The notes below the pieces were generated by a model. It did not search any database and was not told where the DNA came from. It saw only the letters and a program-made list of their open reading frames with translations. A DNA stretch of 16,018 nt from Thalassolituus sp034111725. GTDB taxonomy: Bacteria; Pseudomonadota; Gammaproteobacteria; Pseudomonadales; Oceanobacteraceae. This document shows positions 6,914 to 12,765 of this stretch, in pieces. Position 1 is the first letter of the stretch; every line of letters begins with the position of its first letter. The translations under genes and the position numbers were made by a program. The stretch spans positions 1 through 16,018 of the forward strand of contig NZ_JAWUWR010000085.1 of NCBI RefSeq assembly GCF_034111725.1, written 5' to 3'.

Positions 6914-7965
6914 TGCGCATCACCGCTTAGCTGGTTGTTTGCGATTGTATCGGCACCATCCGCTTTTGCGTCGAAGCGATCATAGGCATCGACAATACGT
7001 TGTACTAGTGGATGACGTACAACGTCTTTATTGGCAAAACGGGTAACGCCAATACCTTGCACGCCATCGAGAACTTCTAGGCCATGTTTAAGCCCAGAGT
7101 ATACGCCGCGTGGTAAATCGACCTGAGTAACGTCACCAGTAATAACCGCTTTTGAACCAAAACCAATACGGGTTAAGAACATCTTCATTTGTTCTTTGGT
7201 GGTGTTTTGGCTTTCATCGAGAATAACGAATGAGTGGCTCAGTGTACGGCCACGCATATAAGCCAAAGGCGCGATTTCGATTGAATTACGTTCTACTAAC
7301 TTGGCGACTTGCTCAAAACCTAGCATTTCATAAAGGGCGTCATACAGTGGGCGCAGGTAAGGATCGATTTTCTGAGCTAAATCGCCCGGTAAAAACCCAA
7401 GTTTTTCGCCGGCTTCAACCGCAGGACGCACCAGCAAAATACGTTTTACTTCGTCGCGCAATAAAGCCTCGACACCAGCGGCAACCGCAAGGTAAGTTTT
7501 ACCCGTCCCCGCAGGTCCAATACCGAAATTGATATCGAACTCTCGAATGCGCTCAAGGTACTCATGCTGGTTTGAACCACGCGCCTTAATGACGGCTAGA
7601 GGTGTCTTGATTAAGCCTATGTCAGCATCATAGCTACGTTTACCACGCTGACTTACGCGACTGCTGTCTTCTTGCAGAAACAGATGCACCAGATCCGGAG
7701 TTATTTCCGTACCGTTGTTGGTTTCTTTATACAGTTTTTGCAGCAGTGATGCGGCTCGTTTAGCCTTGCTAATACTGCCTTCGAGCTGAAAGCGATTGCC
7801 GCGATTATAGATCGACAATTCATAGTGTTCGGCAATGTGCGTTAGATTGCTGTCGAGATTACCGCACAAATTGGCGAGGCGAACAGCGTCGTCAGGTTCC
7901 AAAGTGAAACTTAAGGTGTGTTGGCCCGAAGCCGTTTCAGATTCGCTGCTGTGTGTTTCTGTCAA
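6910..7965 (-). CDS. ybeZ: PhoH-like ATPase (YbeZ)
   Basis: A 351-residue PhoH-family P-loop ATPase, cytoplasmic, which by family knowledge works with YbeY in rRNA processing. Walker A is GPAGTGKT at residues 150-157 and Walker B is FVILDES at 246-252; LPRGVYSGL near 284 and the arginine-containing RHPLVQRIVDAYD near 317 are also typical. An N-terminal KH-like region precedes the ATPase core at about residues 18-80 (LEPDDAVRLANLCG; SISKAKRAASLLQKLY). The start chosen is TTG at 7965, because AGAGGT sits just upstream, no other start codon occurs in frame before a stop, and the next in-frame Met is deep in the ATPase domain. The 3' end overlaps ybeY by 4 bases. A 90-base gap containing inverted repeats separates it from miaB. 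Confidence 0.95.
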   Translation of the reverse strand: MTETHSSESETASGQHTLSFTLEPDDAVRLANLCGNLDSNLTHIAEHYELSIYNRGNRFQLEGSISKAKRAASLLQKLYKETNNGTEITPDLVHLFLQEDSSRVSQRGKRSYDADIGLIKTPLAVIKARGSNQHEYLERIREFDINFGIGPAGTGKTYLAVAAGVEALLRDEVKRILLVRPAVEAGEKLGFLPGDLAQKIDPYLRPLYDALYEMLGFEQVAKLVERNSIEIAPLAYMRGRTLSHSFVILDESQNTTKEQMKMFLTRIGFGSKAVITGDVTQVDLPRGVYSGLKHGLEVLDGVQGIGVTRFANKDVVRHPLVQRIVDAYDRFDAKADGADTIANNQLSGDAQ

Positions 7966-7982
7966 AGTAACCTCTGTGATAA

Positions 7983-8019
7983 TCCTTACTTGACCTTCAA
8001 TGTGGAGGCTAAGTAAGGA
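7983..8019. repeat. 9-bp inverted repeat in the miaB-phoH gap
   Basis: TCCTTACTT at 7983-7991 and AAGTAAGGA at 8011-8019 are perfect inverted copies separated by 19 bases, and the spacer can add imperfect pairs (ACCTTC with GGAGG). In the minus-strand transcript the hairpin would lie about 18 bases before the phoH TTG codon. No T-tract follows on either strand, so it is not a simple terminator. It may be a processing or translation-control element between miaB and phoH, or a binding site. Confidence 0.5.
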
Positions 8020-8038
8020 AAATACAAGTTGAATACAT

Positions 8039-8057
8039 GATATCTGTGGTGGATATC
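8039..8057. repeat. Short inverted repeat at the miaB stop codon
   Basis: GATATC at 8039-8044 and again at 8052-8057, separated by TGTGGTG. Each copy is its own reverse complement, so the two can pair as a 6-bp stem overlapping the miaB stop codon (8056-8058). No T-tract follows, so termination is unlikely without Rho. Chance is possible. Confidence 0.25.
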
Positions 8058-9405
8058 AATACGCTAATTCAGGATTTAAAAGAATGCCATGAAGGCTATT
8101 TTGATACGCGTCGTCAATTTTCACGCGCACAAATTTACCAATCAGAGAATGGTCGTCAGAGCGGAAGTTCACCACGCGGTTGTTTTCCGTACGACCCGAG
8201 AGTTCACCTAGATCTTTACGTGATACAGCAGTGACTAAGATGGTTTCTTCACGGCCCACCATACGGCGGCTGATCTGAGCGGCAGTTTGAATGATGCGAG
8301 CTTGCAAAATCTGCAGGCGCTCTTTCTTTAGTGACTCCGGCGTATCGTCCGGAAGTTCTGCCGCAGGGGTGCCCGGACGGGCGCTATAAACAAAGCTGAA
8401 GGACGTATCAAAGCCAATCTGGTTGACCAAATTCATCGTTTCAAGGAAGTCTTCTTCGGTTTCACCAGGGAAGCCGATGATAAAGTCGGATGAAATCGAG
8501 ATATCCGGGCGCAGCTTGCGCAAGCGTTCGATTTTATCGACGTACATATTGATTTCGTGACCACGTTTCATCGCGCTCAAAATACGATTTGAACCGCTTT
8601 GTACCGGTAAGTGTAAGTGGCTAACTAACTCTGGTACTTGGGCATACACATCAATCAGGCTATCACTGAACTCAACCGGATGGGACGTGGTGAAACGAAT
8701 ACGGTCAATGCCTTCAATCTCTGCAACTAAGGTAATGAGTTCTGCTAGATCGGCGAAATCATCATCACCGGTGTCGCCGCGGTAGGAGTTAACGTTTTGC
8801 CCGAGTAAGTTCACTTCGCGTACGCCTTGATCGGCCAGCGATTGAACTTCTTTCAGTACGTCAGCCAGCGGGCGACTGACTTCTTCGCCACGGGTATAAG
8901 GCACAACACAAAAAGTGCAGTATTTAGAGCAGCCTTCCATGATAGAAACAAAGGCAGTACAACCTTCGACTTTCGGCGCTGGCAGGTGATCGAATTTTTC
9001 GATTTCAGGGAAGGTGATATCAACCACCTGAATCGAGTTGTTCGCCTTATTCACCATATCTGGCAGGCGATGCAAAGTTTGCGGGCCGAAGACCATATCC
9101 ACGAATGGTGCACGTTTCATGATGGCATCGCCTTCTTGGCTGGCTACACAGCCGCCAACGCCGATTTTTAAATTCGGGTTTTTGCTTTTCAGACCTTTCC
9201 AGCGGCCCAGTTGGTGAAATACCTTTTCTTGGGCTTTTTCGCGAATGGAACAGGTGTTGAGAAGGATAACGTCGGCTTCTTCCGGGTTATCTGTAATCAC
9301 CATTTTATGACTTTCGCCCAACATGTCAGCCATACGTGATGAGTCATACTCATTCATTTGGCAGCCGTGGGTTTTGATATAGAGTTTTTTAACTTGCTCA
9401 GTCAT
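8056..9405 (-). CDS. miaB: tRNA-2-methylthio-N6-dimethylallyladenosine synthase MiaB
   Basis: MiaB is a radical-SAM methylthiotransferase that adds a methylthio group to i6A at position 37 of tRNAs reading UNN codons. The 449-residue protein has the family layout. The N-terminal UPF0004 domain has cluster cysteines Cys15 (KTHGCQMNEYDS), Cys52 (LNTCSIRE) and Cys86 (VGGCVAS). The radical-SAM core has Cys159-x3-Cys163-x2-Cys166 (MEGCSKYCTFCVVPYTRGEE). The C-terminal TRAM domain covers about residues 383-446. The stop is TGA. It is the first gene of the minus-strand cluster and diverges from the DUF1820 gene across a 182-bp spacer. The ATG has no strong Shine-Dalgarno. MiaB is preferred over the RimO paralog because of the N-terminal THGCQMNEYDS and PYTRG motifs. 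Confidence 0.97.
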   Translation of the reverse strand: MTEQVKKLYIKTHGCQMNEYDSSRMADMLGESHKMVITDNPEEADVILLNTCSIREKAQEKVFHQLGRWKGLKSKNPNLKIGVGGCVASQEGDAIMKRAPFVDMVFGPQTLHRLPDMVNKANNSIQVVDITFPEIEKFDHLPAPKVEGCTAFVSIMEGCSKYCTFCVVPYTRGEEVSRPLADVLKEVQSLADQGVREVNLLGQNVNSYRGDTGDDDFADLAELITLVAEIEGIDRIRFTTSHPVEFSDSLIDVYAQVPELVSHLHLPVQSGSNRILSAMKRGHEINMYVDKIERLRKLRPDISISSDFIIGFPGETEEDFLETMNLVNQIGFDTSFSFVYSARPGTPAAELPDDTPESLKKERLQILQARIIQTAAQISRRMVGREETILVTAVSRKDLGELSGRTENNRVVNFRSDDHSLIGKFVRVKIDDAYQNSLHGILLNPELAY

Positions 9406-9439
9406 GCGGTGCAGATAGCCTCGAGTTACATGCGCGCCA

Positions 9440-9452
9440 TTACATAATGTAA
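9440..9452. promoter_or_regulatory. Palindrome upstream of miaB (possible operator)
   Basis: TTACAT-A-ATGTAA is a 13-base perfect palindrome about 35 bases upstream of the miaB ATG, in the spacer shared with the divergent DUF1820 gene. Its size and place fit a dimeric regulator site near the miaB transcription start, but I cannot name a factor and AT-rich palindromes this short occur by chance. Confidence 0.3.
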
Positions 9453-9533
9453 GGGTATTGCGCAGTTCTTCTTAAAAGGGCTCCATTATACTGTGCCTGA
9501 TCACGTCTTCGCCAGTATTGCTGTCCTTAGTCG

Positions 9534-9568
9534 TGTTATACTGCCGCGCCCGTCAGATAGGCTGACGG
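9534..9568 (+). promoter_or_regulatory. Extended -10 promoter and leader hairpin of the DUF1820 gene
   Basis: TGTTATACT at 9534-9542 is an extended -10 element with a predicted start near 9549. The transcript would open directly with a 7-bp hairpin, CCGTCAG (9550-9556) and CTGACGG (9562-9568) around ATAGG. The ATG is at 9588. A second TATACT at 9487-9492 could be an additional promoter. A hairpin at the very 5' end of a message often stabilises it; regulation is inference. Confidence 0.5.
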
Positions 9569-9587
9569 CGATTTTGATAGTGACCTC

Positions 9588-9929
9588 ATGACAACTCGTA
9601 CAACTAGCGAACCCACCTACCGTATTATTTTCCAGCAGCAGGGCGATATTTTCGAAATTTACGCCAGCTACATTTACCAAAGTGAGTTGTACGGATTTAT
9701 CGAAGTCGAACAACTATTGTTTGGTGAAGGCGCCCCAGGCGAACTCGATTCGGAAGAAGAAAAGTTGAAAGAAACGTTTGCCGACGTAAAGCGTACTTTT
9801 ATTCCGATGAACTCCATCATTCGCATTGATGAAGTTGAGAAAGAAGGTACGCCTAAAGTCAGTAAGGGGGATGGTTCGAATGTCACGCCGTTTCCCGTGA
9901 TGAGCTTTCCACCACGAGATAACGACTAA
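9588..9929 (+). CDS. DUF1820 family protein, function unknown
   Basis: A 113-residue cytoplasmic protein. The core at residues 10-47 (TYRIIFQQQGDIFEIYASYIYQSELYGFIEVEQLLFGE) is the pattern I associate with DUF1820, a small uncharacterised gammaproteobacterial family commonly encoded next to miaB, which is also the case here. A negatively charged segment follows (DSEEEKLKETFADVKRTF), then IPMNSIIRIDEVEKEGTPK, which looks like a short beta-rich end, and a probably disordered tail. No membrane segment or signal peptide is visible. It converges on the lipoprotein gene with only 9 bases between stop codons. The Shine-Dalgarno is weak, but the ATG precedes the conserved core at the expected distance. 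The role is unknown; conserved linkage to miaB suggests a tie to translation, but nothing in the sequence shows it. Confidence 0.85.
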   Translation: MTTRTTSEPTYRIIFQQQGDIFEIYASYIYQSELYGFIEVEQLLFGEGAPGELDSEEEKLKETFADVKRTFIPMNSIIRIDEVEKEGTPKVSKGDGSNVTPFPVMSFPPRDND

Positions 9930-9938
9930 ACATTGACG

Positions 9939-10871
9939 TTAGCGCAGCAGCTCTTCAACGGCCGCTGCGTAACGCTTAGATTGTTCAGGCATGGATAAAT
10001 AGCGAATATCGTCGTGTTTAAGTGCCACACTTATTTGATACAGCCAACGTTCCATACGCAGTGCTAACGCTTCAGCGTCGGCATCTTTAGCCGCCAGAAT
10101 CTCTTGGGTAAGATCCGCAATCACGCGAGCATGCGCTGCTGCACGTTTAGCGCCCTCTGTTGCTTTGGCTATTGCTCCTGTTGCGCGCGGTGTTTTAGCA
10201 ATCAGGGCTTGTGCCTGCTTTAGTGCGCTTTGTGCGGTCTGCCAGCTTATAGGTGAAAGCTCGTCGGCATTTTCAGCCATTAGTTTGGCTAGATCGTCTT
10301 TTACCGTTTGCAGTTGCACGAATTCAACAACACGAACTTCAAGATCATGCATATCGGCCAATAGGCTCCGTTGCTCTTTGCTTGCTTCTTGCTGCTTATC
10401 GGCTTCCAAGGTGCGAATAAGTCGGGTTAAGCGCTCATTGAGTTGACGATTATCCTCGGGGTAGTAGTCGTTGGCGTGGATTTCTCGCAGTACTTGTTGA
10501 TGATCGAATGCAGGTTTCAATGTTTTTAATGCATTTTCGCGTGCTTGCAGACCGGCTTCCCAAGTGCGAATACTGGTCATAGCAGCACTTTTAACCTCGC
10601 CAGAAGGTTTGCCTTTTGCGCTAAGGGCTTGGCTTTTATCTAACCAGTATTGCGCTGTTTCAGCATGTGCTGGGGCGAAGTAACTCAGTTTCTTTTGCTT
10701 GGCATCGACCGCTAGTGCTTCGCTGCGCTGCAACAGTTCTAGAGCACTATCGTCAGCAAGAGCAGCATCGCGAGTAGCGGTTTGGCTAAGTGTTTCAAAG
10801 TTGGCAACCGGAGTAGCACAGCCACTGATTAGGGCAGCAATAGAGGTCAACAGCAGGACATGTTTTTTCAT
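9939..10871 (-). CDS. Predicted outer-membrane lipoprotein, alpha-helical, function unknown
   Basis: A 310-residue protein with a clear lipoprotein signal: MKK, a hydrophobic stretch, and the lipobox I-S-G-C with Cys18 as the acylated residue. Ala19 at +2 predicts sorting to the outer membrane by Lol. The rest (about 20-305) is almost all helix-forming, rich in Ala, Glu, Gln and Lys, with repeated units such as FAPAHAETAQYWLDKSQALS and SWQTAQSALKQAQALIAKTP. This resembles the helical DUF4398-like regions found in some OmpA-associated lipoproteins, or loose TPR-like repeats; the resemblance is by eye only. No OmpA peptidoglycan-binding domain follows. The ATG has GGA 6 bases upstream. It is transcribed alone, divergent from the acidic protein gene. 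It should be processed by Lsp and by the Lnt encoded at 4077-5591. Confidence 0.8.
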   Translation of the reverse strand: MKKHVLLLTSIAALISGCATPVANFETLSQTATRDAALADDSALELLQRSEALAVDAKQKKLSYFAPAHAETAQYWLDKSQALSAKGKPSGEVKSAAMTSIRTWEAGLQARENALKTLKPAFDHQQVLREIHANDYYPEDNRQLNERLTRLIRTLEADKQQEASKEQRSLLADMHDLEVRVVEFVQLQTVKDDLAKLMAENADELSPISWQTAQSALKQAQALIAKTPRATGAIAKATEGAKRAAAHARVIADLTQEILAAKDADAEALALRMERWLYQISVALKHDDIRYLSMPEQSKRYAAAVEELLR

Positions 10872-11193
10872 GATATTCCAATGACGGCGGACAAATTAAA
10901 GTCGACAGAGTGATTCACGCGAAGTGGCAAACTTGTTAGGGGGCGAGATCATACCACTAACAAATAACAAATCCCGCGACGGGTTACTCATTATGGCTAA
11001 TGACCTAGCAACAAACTTGTCACTTTTTCTGAACCTGTTGCGCAAAGCTTGTCAGGCTTGTTCAGCCTTGCTATATAACAAGTACGCAGGTGCAAAAGAG
11101 GAGATACATCGTATTTACTGCCGCATGAACCACTGAATAACTCTGTAAGGTTCTGGCATAACCCCCGGTTCTGGTGAATAAGGAGTTACCCCA
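10872..11193. other. 322-bp divergent intergenic region (promoters, short repeats)
   Basis: This spacer lies between the minus-strand lipoprotein gene and the + strand acidic-protein gene. It holds a likely + strand promoter (11049-11079), a 7-bp inverted repeat TTGTTAG / CTAACAA (10933-10939 and 10957-10963), several CTTGT-type words (near 10932, 11015, 11048, 11057), and a direct repeat GGTTCTGG at 11149-11156 and 11167-11174, 18 bases apart, just before the Shine-Dalgarno. A 70-codon frame (10924-11136, GTG start) crosses the promoter and has no ribosome site, so I do not call it. I saw no tRNA, riboswitch or terminator here. Confidence 0.5.
11049..11079 (+). promoter_or_regulatory. Sigma-70-type promoter for the acidic 200-residue protein
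   Basis: TTGTCA (11049-11054, 5 of 6 to consensus) is 17 bases from TATATA (11072-11077); the overlapping TATAAC at 11074-11079 is an alternative -10. The predicted start is near 11085, giving a leader of about 110 bases before the ATG at 11194. Confidence 0.55.
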
Positions 11194-11796
11194 ATGAATG
11201 CAGAGATGCAGCCCCTGTTCTGGCGTATTCGAGACGCCGAGTCTAACGGTACTGAGATCGTTAGTTTATTAATGCCATCGAATGCTGATGGTGAGCCCGC
11301 TTCAGAATTCCCAGTGGATGTCTGTTTTCAATCACGTCGATCAAATCGCCATGCAGTGGATATCCGCTGGTCTGATGACGATTCCGATTTGTTTTTAAGT
11401 TTACTTGATCGTATTTCCGATGATGATGACGGCGAAGAAGAGGGCATCACGCTCGATATCAACGACGGCGTTGTTCAGGGGATAGTTCAACTGGTTGCTT
11501 TGGCACGTTTCAAAACGCCATGGCCTAGTGATGATATTGTCGGTGAAGATTTCATCACTGAACGAGAAGAATTTGAAATTGGCGATTTAGTTGCACTGAA
11601 CACCCGTTATGGGTTTGTAATGGCGATCGTCGTGGGTATGGATTCAATCGACATGACCTGTATCTTGTTAGAGAGTATTCAAGATGGTGAAGAATGCCTT
11701 GTACCGGATCACAGCGTGTTGATTGTCAATCGAGCTTATACGTTATCACCGGCATTCGCTGATAGTGATACGGGTGAAGGTGCAATAATTCACTAA
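11194..11796 (+). CDS. Acidic 200-residue protein, not recognised
   Basis: I do not recognise this family. Support for a real gene is good: AAGGAG at 11180-11185 lies 8 bases before the ATG, a promoter lies upstream, and a perfect terminator follows the TAA. The protein is strongly acidic, with a cluster at residues 60-84 (SDDDSD; ISDDDDGEEEG). No signal peptide or membrane segment is obvious. Two possible parts are visible: an N-terminal alpha/beta region (1-110, with FPVDVCFQSRRSNRHAVDIR) and a C-terminal beta-rich section at about 128-182, starting EIGDLVALNTRYGFVMAIVV. That section has the feel of a small SH3- or KOW-like barrel (G-D-L-V, then a turn with G before strand two), but this is speculation. 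It stands alone between divergent and convergent neighbours, so context gives no role. Confidence 0.75.
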   Translation: MNAEMQPLFWRIRDAESNGTEIVSLLMPSNADGEPASEFPVDVCFQSRRSNRHAVDIRWSDDDSDLFLSLLDRISDDDDGEEEGITLDINDGVVQGIVQLVALARFKTPWPSDDIVGEDFITEREEFEIGDLVALNTRYGFVMAIVVGMDSIDMTCILLESIQDGEECLVPDHSVLIVNRAYTLSPAFADSDTGEGAIIH

Positions 11797-11797
11797 C

Positions 11798-11827
11798 AAA
11801 AATCCCGGCTAACTAGCCGGGATTTTT
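11798..11827. terminator. Perfect bidirectional rho-independent terminator
   Basis: A 13-bp perfect stem, AAAAATCCCGGCT (11798-11810) and AGCCGGGATTTTT (11815-11827), with loop AACT. T runs follow on both strands. It starts right after the acidic-protein stop on the + strand and lies 17 bases beyond the 57-residue ORF stop on the minus strand, so it serves both convergent units. Confidence 0.95.
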
Positions 11828-11843
11828 ACTTGTACGCCGGTGT

Positions 11844-12017
11844 TTAGCGTGCTGCTTTTTCAGTGTTACGCTGGCGGTTACGCTTCTGCGTTAAGGCTAG
11901 CTGAGAAATAGCATCAAAGAACCCAGTGTGCGTGCGGTTAGGCGTTTCGGTGCCTTGCGCTAGCAAGCCATTGGCGCTTTCAGAGTTGCTGAACTGTTCG
12001 GTATGTACACTCGCCAT
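11844..12017 (-). CDS. Small 57-residue protein, not recognised
   Basis: A short minus-strand frame with a strong Shine-Dalgarno: AAGGAG followed by ACGATCA and ATG (12015-12017), TAA at 11844-11846, and a perfect terminator 17 bases beyond. The product begins MASVHTEQFSNSESANGLLA and ends in a basic tail, ALTQKRNRQRNTEKAAR. The N-terminal half is polar and likely disordered; residues 33-42 (FFDAISQLAL) could form an amphipathic helix leading into the basic end. No signal peptide, no cysteines. It lies 45 bases after the TetR-family stop on the same strand, so it may be the last gene of a tetR transcript or have its own promoter. The basic tail might bind nucleic acid or an acidic partner, but no function can be assigned. 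Confidence 0.7.
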   Translation of the reverse strand: MASVHTEQFSNSESANGLLAQGTETPNRTHTGFFDAISQLALTQKRNRQRNTEKAAR

Positions 12018-12062
12018 TGATCGTCTCCTTGTCTATTTGATGCTTCTTTAAGTTCTTCGTGA

Positions 12063-12626
12063 TTAAGCTCGAAGCGCATCCCAGCAAAGCTGGGTCAGCA
12101 TCTCGTTACTTATATGTATGCCCATCATATGTGGAGCAATGCGACGCTTTTTAGCAATAGTGGCTAAGCCGCCATAGGCAAAAGTCGCTAGCACTTCATT
12201 TGGTAGGTCTTTAATGATTCCGTCAGCTTTGCCTTGATCAAGCAGAGCAAATAAAACGCTATGAATATTTTCCAATGCTTCTGCACGGATCTCTTCGCTA
12301 ATTGACGGGCAAGCCGCCAAATGATCGAGTAATACACAGTCGCGTTCGTTTTCATGCAGATAGTTGTAGGTGTTGGCCCAAATATGTCTTAGGCGTTGCT
12401 CGGGAGCATGACTGCTATCATCGCCTTCCAAGCAGGCGCTGGTTAGTCGTTGCAACATTAAGACGAACAACTCTTCAATAAGAGATTCTTTGGTTTCGAA
12501 GTAACGATAAATCGTACCGGCCCCACAACAGGCTTGCTTCGCAACTTGGGATACAGGAGAAGACTGGAGTCCATGCTCTGCAATCAGATTGGCCGCAGCC
12601 TCAAGAATTTGTTCGCGCTTATCCAT
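12063..12626 (-). CDS. TetR/AcrR-family transcriptional regulator
   Basis: A 187-residue protein of standard TetR size. The N-terminal DNA-binding domain is at residues 3-50: KREQILEAAANLIAEHGL, then the helix-turn-helix SSPVSQVAKQACCGAGTIYR and YFETKESLIEELF. The C-terminal helical ligand and dimer domain has no recognisable subfamily marks. The double cysteine in the recognition region (Cys33-Cys34, QACCGAG) is unusual, since most members have variable small residues there. A perfect 16-bp palindrome overlaps the predicted promoter directly upstream (12644-12659), so the protein most likely represses itself. The upstream neighbour on the same strand is a Bcr/CflA-type efflux pump, a common target for such regulators, although only a half-site is seen near the pump promoter. 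Confidence 0.92.
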   Translation of the reverse strand: MDKREQILEAAANLIAEHGLQSSPVSQVAKQACCGAGTIYRYFETKESLIEELFVLMLQRLTSACLEGDDSSHAPEQRLRHIWANTYNYLHENERDCVLLDHLAACPSISEEIRAEALENIHSVLFALLDQGKADGIIKDLPNEVLATFAYGGLATIAKKRRIAPHMMGIHISNEMLTQLCWDALRA

Positions 12627-12643
12627 ACCATCTATAACTACCG

Positions 12644-12659
12644 GAATGAACGTTCATTC
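12644..12659. promoter_or_regulatory. TetR-type operator: perfect 16-bp palindrome
   Basis: GAATGAACGTTCATTC is its own reverse complement. It overlaps the -10 and the predicted start of the tetR promoter and ends 17 bases before the ATG codon at 12626. Tandem half-sites of this AATGAA/TTCATT kind are typical of TetR/AcrR operators. Autorepression is the simplest reading. Confidence 0.85.
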
Positions 12660-12684
12660 TCCTCGTCTGATGGCTGCCTGACAA
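12656..12684 (-). promoter_or_regulatory. Promoter of the tetR-family gene
   Basis: On the minus strand, TTGTCA (12679-12684) lies 17 bases from GAGAAT (12656-12661). The -35 is 5 of 6 and the -10 is 4 of 6 to consensus. The predicted start near 12649 is inside the palindromic operator, leaving a leader of about 23 bases. Confidence 0.6.
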
Positions 12685-12765
12685 GCGCGAATTGGAACTA
12701 AATATGGATCAGTCTGTTTTTAATCTGTTGAATTAAGAGGGTATCGTTATTAATAGGTATATTAA

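Noticed and set aside
9930..9938. Terminator between the convergent DUF1820 and lipoprotein genes
   Set aside because: Only 9 bases separate the stops. A 5-bp inverted repeat (TAACG / CGTTA) is present around them, but it has no T run and is likely chance.
10924..11136. A 70-codon + strand frame upstream of the acidic protein
   Set aside because: GTG start without a Shine-Dalgarno; the internal ATG at 10993 also lacks one. The frame runs through the predicted promoter at 11049-11079.
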